DNA of 64,000 bases from CAKZQX01 sp034435975 (GCA_034435975.1 DAOTWD010000152.1:75341-139340), one strand, 5' to 3'. Positions 24,753 through 34,754 are shown, counted from the first letter of the stretch. Program-made: numbers and translations. Notes: generated by a model from the sequence alone, not told the origin.

Positions 24753-25694
24753 TTGACTATTGCAAAGCCTCAACCCCCAGGTTTGATCGATACCATCAAC
24801 GCGGGCTATACGGCACTCAACCGGCGACCGTGGGTACTATGCATCCCCATCGTCCTGGATCTCTATCTCTGGTTTGGAGCACGTGTGTCGCTCCGTCCGC
24901 TGTTTGAGCGTCTGGAGGCCAGTCTGACCGCATCGGCCGTACTCGCAGCAGCTGATCCACAGCAGCAAGCTCTGTTGCTTGAGTGGCTACAGTATGGGGA
25001 TATGCGTGTACCACTGGCGTTGCTGAACTATGTGCCACTGGCCCTGTCAAGATTGTCACCAGATATATTGCCACAATCAGTGGGCTGGCTTATGATTACT
25101 CGCTTGTCTGAACTGGGGTTGGCACTGGTGGTGATCAACGCGCTGGCGCTTCTGTGGAGTAGTTGCTACCTCACAACGTTGGCAGGGAGTGTTCTGAACG
25201 AGCCATATACACTGGCAACCTATGTTCGTCGAGTATGGCACGTGATGTGTCATATCCCGGCTTACCTGTTCATATTGTTGAGCGTCGGTTTTTTGCTGGG
25301 TCTGCCATTCCTGGTATTATCGGCGTTGATTGTCGGCCTGTTTCCTAGTGCGACTATGATGGTACTCTTTACCTGGTTTATGGCTGGCTTCTGGATCTAT
25401 ATTTATACCAGCTTTGCCGTCGAGTCGATTCTCATTGATCAGGTCGGGCCACTACGTGCCATTTACCGCAGCGTGCATGTGGTTCGCCGTAATTTCCTCA
25501 GTACCATTGGTCTGCTCTTGCTCTGCTATGTGATTATTGCGGGCATGGGTATCGTATGGCAGTCCCTGGCGCAGCATCATCCAGGCCTGCTATTGGTGAT
25601 TATGCTCAGTGCCTATGTCAGTACCGGTCTGACCACAGCTCGCCTGGTGTTCTATCGTACATGCTGGCTACGCTGGCAGGGTATGCCGGTATAA
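24753..25694 (+). CDS. polytopic membrane protein of unknown function
   Basis: A 313-residue protein with about five to six hydrophobic segments (roughly 30-45, 105-145, 165-200, 205-225, 250-275, 280-300). I recognise no named family. The start is TTG 24753, chosen because AGGGAGG lies six bases upstream; no ATG is suitably placed. The conserved-looking start LIDTINAGYTALNRRPWVL suggests a helical hairpin before the first membrane segment. It has its own promoter and lies 116 bp before gyrB. Confidence 0.75.
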   Translation: MTIAKPQPPGLIDTINAGYTALNRRPWVLCIPIVLDLYLWFGARVSLRPLFERLEASLTASAVLAAADPQQQALLLEWLQYGDMRVPLALLNYVPLALSRLSPDILPQSVGWLMITRLSELGLALVVINALALLWSSCYLTTLAGSVLNEPYTLATYVRRVWHVMCHIPAYLFILLSVGFLLGLPFLVLSALIVGLFPSATMMVLFTWFMAGFWIYIYTSFAVESILIDQVGPLRAIYRSVHVVRRNFLSTIGLLLLCYVIIAGMGIVWQSLAQHHPGLLLVIMLSAYVSTGLTTARLVFYRTCWLRWQGMPV

Positions 25695-25810
25695 TCCATG
25701 GTGCCCGTCGTTGGGGTGTCCCCCCACCTGGCCGGGTATGCCTATGTAACCACGTTGCCTAGAGGTTGGGGTGCCCCCCAGCCTTTCCGATAATGGAGAA
25801 GAGAGATTCT

Positions 25811-28195
25811 ATGACAACCGATAAAAATGTTGTGCGTGATGATACCTATGATGCGAGCCATATTACGGCGCTGGAAGAGACCGAGGCCGTGCGTCTGCGG
25901 CCTGGCATGTATATTGGCCCCACCGACATCAATGGCCTGCACCATATGATCCGCGAGGTTGTGGATAATTCGGTTGATGAAGCACTGGCTGGTTATGCGA
26001 ACTATATTACCATAACCATTCTGAAAGATGCATCAGTGCGGGTGACGGATAATGGGCGCGGTATTCCAGTAGACGTGCATCCCAAACACAATGTCTCGGC
26101 ACTGGAACTGGCAGCAACCAGGCTGCATGCGGGCGGGAAGTTCGGGCAGGGTGGCTATAAGGTCTCCTCTGGCTTGCATGGCGTGGGGCTCTCGGTCGTA
26201 AATGCGCTCTCGGAATGGATGCGGATCGAGGTGAAACGACATAATCAACTCTGGGTACAGGAGTATGTTGCGGGCAAGCCGCGAGCCGCAGTCCATGCGA
26301 TTGGTACTGCCGAGGGAACCGGCACCAGCATTCATTTCTTGCCTGATGTGTTGATTTTCAAAGATGGGCTGGATTATACCTTTCGCGTGCTGGCCCAACG
26401 GTTCCGTGAGATGGCGTATTTGACCAAAGGTCTACGTTTCCGCTTTGTCGACGAACGAACCGATCAGGAGGTCAATTTCTACTTCGAGGGTGGGATTATC
26501 TCCTATGTGCGCCATTTGAACAAAGACAAGAATGTGCTGCATCGCCAACCATTCTATGTCGAACGCACGTCCGATGATGTGGCGGTTGAGATTGCTATGC
26601 AATATACTGAGACCTACGATACTGACTCGGTCTACACGTTTGCGAACAATATCAACAATACGGACGGGGGATCCCATCTGACAGGGTTTCGTACTGCGCT
26701 GACGCGAGTGATCAACACCTATGCACGTGGCAAAAGCATGCTCAAAGATAGTGAAACGAACCTGACTGGCGATGATGTGCGTGAGGGGTTGACAGCGGTG
26801 ATCAGTGTGAAGCTGCGTGACCCGCAGTTCAGTTCGCAGACCAAGGAGAAACTGGTTAGCCCGGAGGCGGCCAGTGCGGTGGCAACGGTGTTAGGCGATA
26901 CCTTTGCTGCCTGGTTGGATGAGAATCCTGGTGAGGCGCGGCGCATTATTGAGAAGGCAATTTCTGCTGCGCGCACGCGGCTGGCGGTGCAGAAGGTACG
27001 TGAGACAGCGCGCAAAAGCGTAATGGAGGGCTTCTCGCTGCCCGGTAAGCTGGCCGACTGCTCGGATACCAATCCGGCCCGCTGCGAGTTATACATCGTG
27101 GAGGGCGACAGCGCTGGCGGTTGTTTGGGAGCGGAAACCGGTATACCGCTGGCTTCGGGATTGGTCAAGACCATGCGCGAACTGGCACAGGATTGGGAGC
27201 AAGGCATCCAGCATTTTGGCTATGCCACGAACGCTGAGGGTGACATTCGCGTTGTGCCCTTGCTTGAACCCAGGCTAACAAAGCAGCAGTCACCACTGGT
27301 GGAAGTCGTTCTCGATACTGGCGAGCGCATTCATTGCACGCCTGATCATCCTTTTCGCTTACGCGATGGCTCGTATTGTCCTGCTGGCAAACTACAGCCA
27401 GGTGTGAGTTTGATGTCGTTTAAGACCCGCCTGACCAATGCGGAAGAACTGCCGGGGCCAACCCATGTAAACTGCAAGGTTGTTGCTGTTCACCAACTTG
27501 AAGAGCGTGCCGATGTCTACGATTTGACGGTAGACGACTATCACAATTTTGCGCTTGCCGCCGGTGTCTTTGTGCATAACAGTGCGAAACAGGGCCGTGA
27601 TCGACGCTTTCAGGCTATTCTGCCTCTGCGCGGTAAGATCTTGAATGTCGAGAAGAGCCGTCTGGATAAGATGCTCTCCAATGCCGAGGTCAAGGCCATG
27701 ATCACAGCTATTGGTACCGCGATCGGTGAGCAGTTCAGCACTGACAAGCTACGCTATCATCGCATCTTATTGATGACCGACGCGGACGTTGATGGTAGCC
27801 ATATCCGCACGTTGCTGCTGACCTTCTTCTTCCGCTACATGCGTCCGCTGATCGTCAATGGGCATCTATACATTGCCCAGCCACCGCTCTACCGTCTCAA
27901 GCATGGGAAGCAGCAGGTCTATCTCTACTCTGACATCGAGAAGGACGACTATATCACCAGGTTGCCAGAGGGCACGAAAGTTGATGTTCAGCGCTACAAA
28001 GGTCTGGGCGAGATGAACCCTGAGCAGTTGTGGGAGACGACGATGAATCCAACCAACCGCGTTATCCTCCAGGTCACCCTGGAGGATGCCCAGCAGGCCG
28101 ACGAGACCTTTACCATGCTGATGGGCGACATGGTGCCACCGCGCCGCAAGTTCATCCAGGCCCATGCCAGTGAGGTGCGGAATCTCGATATTTGA
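25811..28195 (+). CDS. gyrB: DNA gyrase subunit B, interrupted by an in-frame intein
   Basis: GyrB binds ATP and, with GyrA, supercoils DNA. The 794-residue precursor becomes 641 residues after removal of a 153-residue intein (438-590). GHKL ATPase motifs are REVVDNSVDEALAGY, DNGRGIPVD and YKVSSGLHGVG; the transducer and the TOPRIM block follow, with EGDSAGG immediately before the intein and SAKQGRDRRFQAILPLRGKI after it. TDADVDGSHIRTLLLTFF and RYKGLGEMN are intact. ATG 25811 has GGAGAAGAGAG upstream; the frame is open from 25766. The intein splits the TOPRIM signature, so active gyrase needs splicing. Confidence 0.96.
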   Translation: MTTDKNVVRDDTYDASHITALEETEAVRLRPGMYIGPTDINGLHHMIREVVDNSVDEALAGYANYITITILKDASVRVTDNGRGIPVDVHPKHNVSALELAATRLHAGGKFGQGGYKVSSGLHGVGLSVVNALSEWMRIEVKRHNQLWVQEYVAGKPRAAVHAIGTAEGTGTSIHFLPDVLIFKDGLDYTFRVLAQRFREMAYLTKGLRFRFVDERTDQEVNFYFEGGIISYVRHLNKDKNVLHRQPFYVERTSDDVAVEIAMQYTETYDTDSVYTFANNINNTDGGSHLTGFRTALTRVINTYARGKSMLKDSETNLTGDDVREGLTAVISVKLRDPQFSSQTKEKLVSPEAASAVATVLGDTFAAWLDENPGEARRIIEKAISAARTRLAVQKVRETARKSVMEGFSLPGKLADCSDTNPARCELYIVEGDSAGGCLGAETGIPLASGLVKTMRELAQDWEQGIQHFGYATNAEGDIRVVPLLEPRLTKQQSPLVEVVLDTGERIHCTPDHPFRLRDGSYCPAGKLQPGVSLMSFKTRLTNAEELPGPTHVNCKVVAVHQLEERADVYDLTVDDYHNFALAAGVFVHNSAKQGRDRRFQAILPLRGKILNVEKSRLDKMLSNAEVKAMITAIGTAIGEQFSTDKLRYHRILLMTDADVDGSHIRTLLLTFFFRYMRPLIVNGHLYIAQPPLYRLKHGKQQVYLYSDIEKDDYITRLPEGTKVDVQRYKGLGEMNPEQLWETTMNPTNRVILQVTLEDAQQADETFTMLMGDMVPPRRKFIQAHASEVRNLDI
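27122..27580 (+). other. GyrB mini-intein (no homing endonuclease)
   Basis: The 153-residue insertion starts with Cys (CLGAETGIPLASG, block A), has block B ERIHCTPDHPF with the TxxH motif, block F VYDLTVDDYHNFALAAGVF, and ends VHN before Ser, the block G His-Asn plus nucleophile. About 60 residues separate B from F, too few for a LAGLIDADG endonuclease, so this is a splicing-only element. The site, between EGDSAGG and SAKQGRD, is the one occupied by the known Synechocystis GyrB intein as I remember it. All residues required for cis-splicing are visible, so it should be active. Confidence 0.95.
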
Positions 28196-28404
28196 AGGGG
28201 GTATTGGTGGGATCGTAGGGTCGGTCTGATCCTTCCTGGGTGCGGGAAGGGTCATCAGTAGAGGTCGAGACAGCACGTACACGCGGTTGCGTGAAACAAT
28301 CTGAACCTTTCGGAACCTTCCTGGCAATGAATGGACAAAGAGGAATGCATCATGTTCATTGTCGTATGCCGGTATTCTGTGAGAAGTACCGGATCTGGTA
28401 AAAG

Positions 28405-30876
28405 CTATTCTTCCGGAAGAGCATACAACCGGCGATATGCGCCATAGTAGCCGTAGACCAGGTTAACATAACCTCTGGTTTCTGGATAATCGATACCTTC
28501 GATATACAGATCAGGGTCAGCAACGAACGTGCCATTTGCCCAGCGTTGGGCATTGCCCGCGCCGCCATTGTAGGCCGCCAGGCCACCGTGGATGCTACCC
28601 TGCATACTCTGGATCTGTTGACTGAGGTAAAACGCGCCGAAACGGATGCTGACGTGCGGGCGGTAGAGATCGTCCACATGGAAATCGGGCACATTCAAGC
28701 GTTGTGCAATGCCCTGGCCCGTCGTTGGCATCACCTGCCCTAGCCCGCGTGCACCCGCCCAGGATGTTGCCTCAGGATTAAACAGGCTCTCCTGGCGCAA
28801 CAGTGCATAAAATAGGCGTGGATCAACGCCCTGTGCACTGGTTTCGGCTTGCACCAGATCGACATACGGCACAGGAAAGATCAGGCGACGCAACGTTGTC
28901 GGCGGTGGAGCCGCATTCTCTGGGGCCAGTTCAGCCAGTTGCTCTGCCGCTTTCAATGCAATATAGGGCACCTGATGCTCGTGTGCCAGGCGTGCCACGT
29001 GCATCAGGTGCAATGGATCGTTGCCGGCAATTGTTCGTGCACTGTTCCACTCTGCAATTGCATTATTCCACAGACCGACACGTTCTAACTCGATCGCCCG
29101 TTGCACGTAGGTATAATAGTCGCCAGCTTCAGTGCCTGCACCTGCCAGGGCTGGTGCGGTCTGAGTCGCGTGATCGTCCTCTGTATCGGTGGGAGGCCAC
29201 CAGTCATGTATCCAGGTCTCCAGTTCGTTCCAGTCTGCCTTCGTAATCGGTGTGTCGAGTGCCAGGGTGGGCGTCATAGTCAGGGCCAGGACATCAGCGG
29301 CACGAGCACTGTAGTACGAATCTGGGGCGGCACGATAGGCGATGGTAAACAGATGCCGTGCATGTTCATCCTGCTGTTGCTGTTGGGCCGCCCGGGCGGC
29401 CCAGTAGGCTCCACGGGCCTGGACATAGCCCTGGCGCTGTTCGGCCAGGATTTGCCAGGCGTACTGGGCGTTTCCCCAATGCCCCATACGAAAGAAATGC
29501 AGACCAGCGTTGTGCAGCGCCGCGGCGGCCAGGCTATGTTGCGGATAACGTTGCCCCAACTCTACCCGCATATGTGCTGCTTCCCAGGTACTCCCAAGAC
29601 GGTCAAGCAACTGGGCTGCACGATCCAGCGCGATCGGTGCCCGTGGATCATCAGGATAGGTGTCGGCATAATGGCGGTAGGCGTCAGCAGCGCGTTGTAC
29701 GTCACCGCTCTGCCCAACAGTTTGAATCCAATCCAACTGTGCCTGTCGCCCTGGCTCACTGTCAGGACGAACACTGGCCGCTGCCGCCAGTACCTCCAGT
29801 GCTTCGGGAAAATAGCCGAGGGCGCGTAGTGTCAATCCACGCAGGCGTTGTAAATCCAGGAGATCATCGTCATCTGTGCCGGTCGCTAACGCCTGGGCAA
29901 TTGCCGCATCGAAGAGCGACAGGGCGGTAGTATACTGCTCGTTGTTGAAAAAGATGCGGGCAGCAGCCGCACTGGTGAGCGCCGGGTCATTCGCCGCGAG
30001 GAGTTGTGACGCAGCGGCAGGTGCGTAGGCTGTGGAAGGCAGTATACTGACAATCTCGATCAGCCATGACCGTGCTTGATCGGGTTGGTTCTGGCTCTGG
30101 GCCAGTGCTGCGGCCTCGGATAAAATACGGGCACGGTAGTCGGGCTGTTGTGCCAGTGCCAATAGTTTGCCATACAGTTGGAGCGCCAGCTGATCATGCC
30201 CTAGCTGGCGGTATAATACAATCGCCTTCTCGTAACTTCCGGCCCGCTCGCCACGGCTGATGTCTGTTGCTGCCCCATGCGCGAAGGCCTGTGCGGCCTC
30301 GCCCAGTTGTCCTGTTGCCTGAAATTGTGCCGCCTGCCGAATCGCCGCATACGGTTCGAGAGGTGTCTCCAGATAACGATAGCGAGCATAGATAGCAATC
30401 GCACTGTGCCAATCGCCCACCTCTTCGTAGCTGCGTGCCAGCCAGAACAACGCTCGTGCTGTCCATTCATCCTGTTCCGGCAGCGCAATAAAGGTCTGGA
30501 ACGCCTCAATTGCCGCGCTCCACTGCCTGCGCCGAGCAATGTTCTCGGCTAGATAAAAGCGGGCCACCCGTGATTCTGGGGAGTCGGGATACGATTCTAC
30601 TAGCGTGTTCAACTCTTCTGCGACGCGGTGATCATCACCAATGAGCCGCGCTGCCAGTGCTCGCTGTAGCATCGCCTGTGCCTGCGAGGTAGGTGCCATA
30701 GTGGTAGCAACGATCAAATCTGGTACCAGCGGATCACGTGGGGCATCGCTCGGTGAAGGGACATTCCCGGACTGGCAGCCAGTTGCAGTCAGCAGGATCG
30801 CAACGCAGAGTAGAGTGAAGCACATTCGATTCAGGATCGGGTGTATCATAACAGGCATTGTACCATGCTTTCGCAT
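28405..30876 (-). CDS. lytic transglycosylase lipoprotein with TPR solenoid
   Basis: An 823-residue soluble-lytic-transglycosylase-like protein. A hydrophobic signal (about 18-33) ends at the lipobox LTATGC. Most of the protein is an alpha-helical solenoid of TPR-like repeats (about 60-640), and the C-terminal SLT domain carries the catalytic Glu in LLRQESLFNPEA, then GARGLGQVMPTTG and LAAYNGGAGNA. It should cut peptidoglycan glycan strands outside the membrane. Start is uncertain: ATG 30876 has no ribosome site, and ATG 30849 is an alternative closer to the signal. It is a single gene. Confidence 0.88.
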   Translation of the reverse strand: MRKHGTMPVMIHPILNRMCFTLLCVAILLTATGCQSGNVPSPSDAPRDPLVPDLIVATTMAPTSQAQAMLQRALAARLIGDDHRVAEELNTLVESYPDSPESRVARFYLAENIARRRQWSAAIEAFQTFIALPEQDEWTARALFWLARSYEEVGDWHSAIAIYARYRYLETPLEPYAAIRQAAQFQATGQLGEAAQAFAHGAATDISRGERAGSYEKAIVLYRQLGHDQLALQLYGKLLALAQQPDYRARILSEAAALAQSQNQPDQARSWLIEIVSILPSTAYAPAAASQLLAANDPALTSAAAARIFFNNEQYTTALSLFDAAIAQALATGTDDDDLLDLQRLRGLTLRALGYFPEALEVLAAAASVRPDSEPGRQAQLDWIQTVGQSGDVQRAADAYRHYADTYPDDPRAPIALDRAAQLLDRLGSTWEAAHMRVELGQRYPQHSLAAAALHNAGLHFFRMGHWGNAQYAWQILAEQRQGYVQARGAYWAARAAQQQQQDEHARHLFTIAYRAAPDSYYSARAADVLALTMTPTLALDTPITKADWNELETWIHDWWPPTDTEDDHATQTAPALAGAGTEAGDYYTYVQRAIELERVGLWNNAIAEWNSARTIAGNDPLHLMHVARLAHEHQVPYIALKAAEQLAELAPENAAPPPTTLRRLIFPVPYVDLVQAETSAQGVDPRLFYALLRQESLFNPEATSWAGARGLGQVMPTTGQGIAQRLNVPDFHVDDLYRPHVSIRFGAFYLSQQIQSMQGSIHGGLAAYNGGAGNAQRWANGTFVADPDLYIEGIDYPETRGYVNLVYGYYGAYRRLYALPEE

Positions 30877-31466
30877 GATATGGAGTTAGACCAGCCGAAA
30901 GCTGACCCCCGGTTGGGGCACGAGTCATAGATGCGTCAGGCCATGACCATCCGCAAAGGAGTGGTGAATCATGTCTACCAGATCAATGAAAACCAGCAAG
31001 TGCCTGGCTCATAGCTTCCATGGCACTGCTGGTCTGGTCTGCACTTCTTCTTGCATAGACTGACTATAACATAGAAAAGATTGAGCAAGAATTACAGTTT
31101 GGTGACAATTAGCAGGTTGATTGTGGGACAATATCACTATACTATTGTCACATCTATGCGCTATAATACAAAGATATGGTGTTATAGCAAGCCTGTTGCA
31201 ATGGGAAACGTGGTGGTGCTTCACAGCTGATGTAGGATTGCTATAGGACTTATGCGGTGGTATGGGTTGCTTGCCTTTTCTCCTGTGGCTTTTTGCCTTC
31301 AGCGAAACGTTGAAAAAATCAGGTGCCGCTCTGCCAAATACAAAAAAGATGTTATATTTAAGCGACCGTGTGATTTCTATCATGAGATAAAAAAGACGTG
31401 GATAAATCCAGGGTGCAATACGCCAGAATAGATAATCACTGGTGGCCTACATGAGGAGAGATAGGC
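30877..31466. other. 590-bp AT-rich intergenic region upstream of phoU
   Basis: Several -10-like boxes occur (TATACT near 31138, TATAAT near 31162 on the plus strand), and GTGACAATTAGCAGGTTGAT with a second GGGACAATATCAC downstream hints at a paired regulator site, but I cannot match it to a Pho box. No gene or stable RNA is supported. Confidence 0.35.
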
Positions 31467-32123
31467 ATGCGTGATCTTTATGTGCAACAGATTGGCTTTC
31501 TACGTGATGACTTGCTACGCCTGGGCAGTATGGTGGAGTATGCATTGAACAATGCACTGCGCAGTCTGGAGACCTGGGATACGATTACCGCTGCGCAAAT
31601 CGTTAATAGTGATGCGCGGATTGATGAAGCACGTTATGCTGCCGAAGAAGAAACCTACCGATTGATTGCGCTGCAACAGCCGGTAGCCAGTGATCTGCGC
31701 TTGCTGGGTACGGTCATTGCCGTTGCCACCGAGTTAGAACGTATTGGTGACTATGCCTGCAGTATTGCGCGCCGCATTCGCCAGGCTACCCGACGGCCTG
31801 TACTGGTGACACCACCAGCAGCGCTGTATGATATGGCGACGCTGGCGCAACAGATGTTACATACCAGCCTCGAGGCATTTGTCCGTCAGGATGCGAATAT
31901 CGCTCGTAGTCTGGCTCAGAACGATGAGCAGGTTGATGCACTGGAAGATCAGTTACGTAGTGAACTGATCCAGATTGCTCAGACAGATGGACAAAAAGTA
32001 GAGGCAGTGATTGATCTCCTCGATGTTGTCCATGTACTGGAACGGGTTGCTGACCGCGCTACCAATATTGGTGAACGGGTTATCTATCTGGTAACATGCA
32101 TGACTGAGGAACTGAATCCATAG
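31467..32123 (+). CDS. phoU: phosphate-transport regulator PhoU
   Basis: A 218-residue PhoU with the two related three-helix bundles. Metal-binding motifs are in ELERIGDYACSIARR (about 93-107) and VLERVADRATNIGERV (about 193-208). PhoU links the Pst phosphate transporter to the PhoR kinase and suppresses the Pho response when phosphate is plentiful. GAGGAG precedes ATG 31467 at the usual distance. No pst or phoBR genes are in the window. Confidence 0.94.
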   Translation: MRDLYVQQIGFLRDDLLRLGSMVEYALNNALRSLETWDTITAAQIVNSDARIDEARYAAEEETYRLIALQQPVASDLRLLGTVIAVATELERIGDYACSIARRIRQATRRPVLVTPPAALYDMATLAQQMLHTSLEAFVRQDANIARSLAQNDEQVDALEDQLRSELIQIAQTDGQKVEAVIDLLDVVHVLERVADRATNIGERVIYLVTCMTEELNP

Positions 32124-32250
32124 GTACTATCGAATATAATACAGCATCGTTTCTATGCAAATGTTAATCTTCCTCGACTTGCATTACTGCCAGCATGCGC
32201 TTATGATGTAAGCTGCATTGCAAACGTCAATCACGGTGGAGGATGCTATT

Positions 32251-33930
32251 TTGCGACAAAATGATGATGATGTATTTGATAATCTGGATCCAGACGAGAA
32301 TGGGAACCGTTCTGGTGGATCGGGTGTCAGCCGTGATCTGATCATCTTGCTCGGTGCCTTACTCTTTTTAATCCTGGCGGTGGTTTTGACTTTTCTGTTC
32401 CCGGTTGATCAGGATGGCCTGGAGATAGCTGAAAGTGAGACGGCAACGGCAGAAGCGATTGCGATGGCAACGCCTTTGCCAACCGAGGTAGTACCTGGCT
32501 ATCCTGAGCCAGATGCTATGACCACTCCTGGTTTGCCCTATCCACTGCCTGATAGAACCCCTACACCCTCACCGTCTCCTACAGATGAAGCCGATGCCTA
32601 TCCGGGGCCTGATGAACCATTACCGGTACCAACGTTTGATCCAACACGACCAACGTTGACACCAACGGAACTACCACCCAACGGGCCAGCCTATCCTGCT
32701 CCGCCAGATCGGCCGCAACCACAGCCGCAACCACAGCCGCAACCGCAACCGCAGCCGCGACCGCAACCACAGCCGCAACCACAGCCGCAACCGCAGCCGC
32801 AACCGCAGCCGCAACCACAGCCGCAACCACAGCCGCAACCACAGCCACCTGGGGTTGATGATGATTTTGAATCGACTGATCCTGATACTGAAGAGCCAGG
32901 GCCACCAGTATTGGTACCACCAACACTTCCACCACCCCCACCCACTGATATCCCTGTTGATGTATTGAGTGGTAATATGCGCTGGTCACCAGCCCAGAGT
33001 CCGGTTATTCTACGGCGTGATGTCCAGTTAACACCTGGTTCAACCCTGATCATCGAGCCGGGAGTAGAAGTGCGTCTCGGGCCGGGAGTATCGTTCTTTG
33101 TCGATGGTGCACGGTTTCTCGTCCTGGGTTCACCGGAACAGCCTGTACAGTTCGTTTCTGATACCGGTGCTCGTTGGGAAGGTGTCTTTGGTCGGCCAGA
33201 TAGTATTATCGTGCTGGAGCATATGGAGTTGCAAGGTGGTGGTGCTGGTGGAACATTGCTCACCAGTGAGCGCAATAGTGAACTGACCATACGCAACGCA
33301 CGTATCTTTGACAATGGAGGAACGTTGCTGATTACGGATAGCAAGCTAGAAGTTATAGATACCGAGATTACAGGCAATGATCTGCCCTATGGTGCCGCGC
33401 TCGATGCGGTCTATTCACGTGCCAATTTTGTCACCATTCAAGGCAATCGTATCGGCGGTAACCGCCTGAGTCCGGGTGCACCATCCGTTCGTGTGAGCAG
33501 TACGAGCAGGATAGATACGCTCATAATCGATATTCAACGCAACTTGCTCCGTGATGGCAGCGTCGGTAATCTCGTTCTTTCAACCGATGGTGCGTTGGAG
33601 GGTACCGTAGCATGTAATAAAATGGTCGGTGGTGACCTCGGTTTTAGCCTCCGTACGCAGACGTTGCAGGTACCAGGATTGCCGTTGAATGTGGTGAACA
33701 ACTATATTCATCGTCATACCCCACCGATTATCCCGATTTATCTACAATATGGTATTGGGCGTGGTGCTGCCAGTGAGGTGAAGCTGGATATGCGGAATAA
33801 CTGGTGGGGTGATCCTTCGGGGCCATATCACCCGGAGACGAATCAGCTCGGGCGTGGCGACTCGGTTGGGGCAAATATCACCTATGAACCCTGGCTATCT
33901 TCACCACCCGAGTGTGTACCGGCAGACTGA
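32251..33930 (+). CDS. membrane-anchored protein with Pro-Gln repeat and beta-helix domain
   Basis: About 559 residues: a short acidic cytoplasmic N-terminus, one membrane segment (about 30-50), a Pro/Thr-rich stretch, then 22 Pro-Gln (or Pro-Arg) dipeptides at about 155-198, a further acidic/Pro spacer, and a C-terminal right-handed beta-helix (about 240-550) with repeats such as FVDGARFLVLGSPEQPVQF. The Pro-Gln stretch would be a stiff rod holding the beta-helix away from the membrane. TTG 32251 is chosen for the GGAGG eight bases upstream; TTG 32218 is less likely. No catalytic residues are obvious, so binding or structural roles are equally possible. Confidence 0.78.
   Translation: MRQNDDDVFDNLDPDENGNRSGGSGVSRDLIILLGALLFLILAVVLTFLFPVDQDGLEIAESETATAEAIAMATPLPTEVVPGYPEPDAMTTPGLPYPLPDRTPTPSPSPTDEADAYPGPDEPLPVPTFDPTRPTLTPTELPPNGPAYPAPPDRPQPQPQPQPQPQPQPRPQPQPQPQPQPQPQPQPQPQPQPQPQPQPPGVDDDFESTDPDTEEPGPPVLVPPTLPPPPPTDIPVDVLSGNMRWSPAQSPVILRRDVQLTPGSTLIIEPGVEVRLGPGVSFFVDGARFLVLGSPEQPVQFVSDTGARWEGVFGRPDSIIVLEHMELQGGGAGGTLLTSERNSELTIRNARIFDNGGTLLITDSKLEVIDTEITGNDLPYGAALDAVYSRANFVTIQGNRIGGNRLSPGAPSVRVSSTSRIDTLIIDIQRNLLRDGSVGNLVLSTDGALEGTVACNKMVGGDLGFSLRTQTLQVPGLPLNVVNNYIHRHTPPIIPIYLQYGIGRGAASEVKLDMRNNWWGDPSGPYHPETNQLGRGDSVGANITYEPWLSSPPECVPAD
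32713..32844 (+). repeat. in-frame CCRCAR hexamer repeat coding for Pro-Gln
   Basis: Twenty-two copies of a CCG/CCA-CAA/CAG hexamer run without interruption except for one CGA in place of CAA. Such a tract is prone to slippage in multiples of six, so strains may differ in rod length without frameshift. Confidence 0.95.
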
Positions 33931-34754
33931 GATCATCCAGGTTCTGCCGGGTAAGATCTGACAGTGTGGGCAAGTTTCGGCATGAATTCCCTGGTTCCGA
34001 TGCAGGGGTATTGGAACCAGCCTGCATCGGCTTGATCATGATACTATTCGATGTGACGGCTCCCAGGGCGAAAGCCGGGGCACGTGGCAACGTACCCCTA
34101 CACCTGCCGCCCTGAAGAGAAGTGAGGAGAGCGAGAAAAGGAGCGAAGGTTCTCTCTTCTCACGCCTCGCTTGTGCCAGGTTGGGCGAAAGCCGCTCAAG
34201 CGGATGAAGCCCTTCTATCCCAGGGCGAAAGCTCCTGAGCTTTACGGGCTAGAACAGTAAAAGAGAGTATAACACCAGCCTTCGGTGCTTGCCCATATGT
34301 AGTGACGTCTTGAGGCGGTTCCTGTGGACGTAACCGCCTGAAAGCGTCGCTATGTGCATATATGCAGTGTAAATAACATGAGACACGCGATTCGCCTGTG
34401 TAGTGGAGAATCATTGGAACGTTGGGATGTTAGAACGGTTCCAGGCAGGTGTGAAGGGAGCGTCCTTTTCCATTGCTGTTATTCAGTTGGAACGCCGGAA
34501 GGTTCTAATTCAGGAATGTACCTCTCTCCCGAAGGCGAAAACCATAGGGCTGATGGACGACCGCGTAAGCCCTGTGAATTATACCTATTCCTACAACGAT
34601 CCCTCCCCTGGGTAAGGATGCTCGGCGCGGCTTCGTCCTTCCGAGGGAGGAGCGAGGGTTCTCTCTTCTCACTTCTCGCCAGACCCCTTACCTCGGACGA
34701 GATGAAGTCTCGTTGGAGTACTCTAGCTGAAATCAAGAAAGGAGGAATACAGCG
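33931..34754. repeat. 824-bp spacer packed with dispersed repeats
   Basis: Positions 34053-34180 hold copy C of the GA-rich repeat (TGACGGCTCCCAGGGCGAAAGC then GAAGTGAGGAGAGC). Positions 34298-34362 contain a perfect AGGCGGTT/AACCGCCT hairpin (34314-34340) inside a longer imperfect palindrome starting TAGTGACG. Positions 34590-34725 hold copy D of the CAACGAG-ended element (GGCGCGGCTTCG and GAGATGAAGTCTCGTTGGAGTAC). No gene is supported. Confidence 0.6.

Noticed and set aside
28231..28400. Possible RNA gene after gyrB
   Set aside because: Only weak local palindromes and no tRNA or terminator pattern; nothing firm enough to call.
32579..33377. Long minus-strand frames opposite the Pro-Gln repeat gene
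   Set aside because: They arise from the hexamer repeat read backwards (Cys-Gly or Val-Ala runs) and have no start signal or family.
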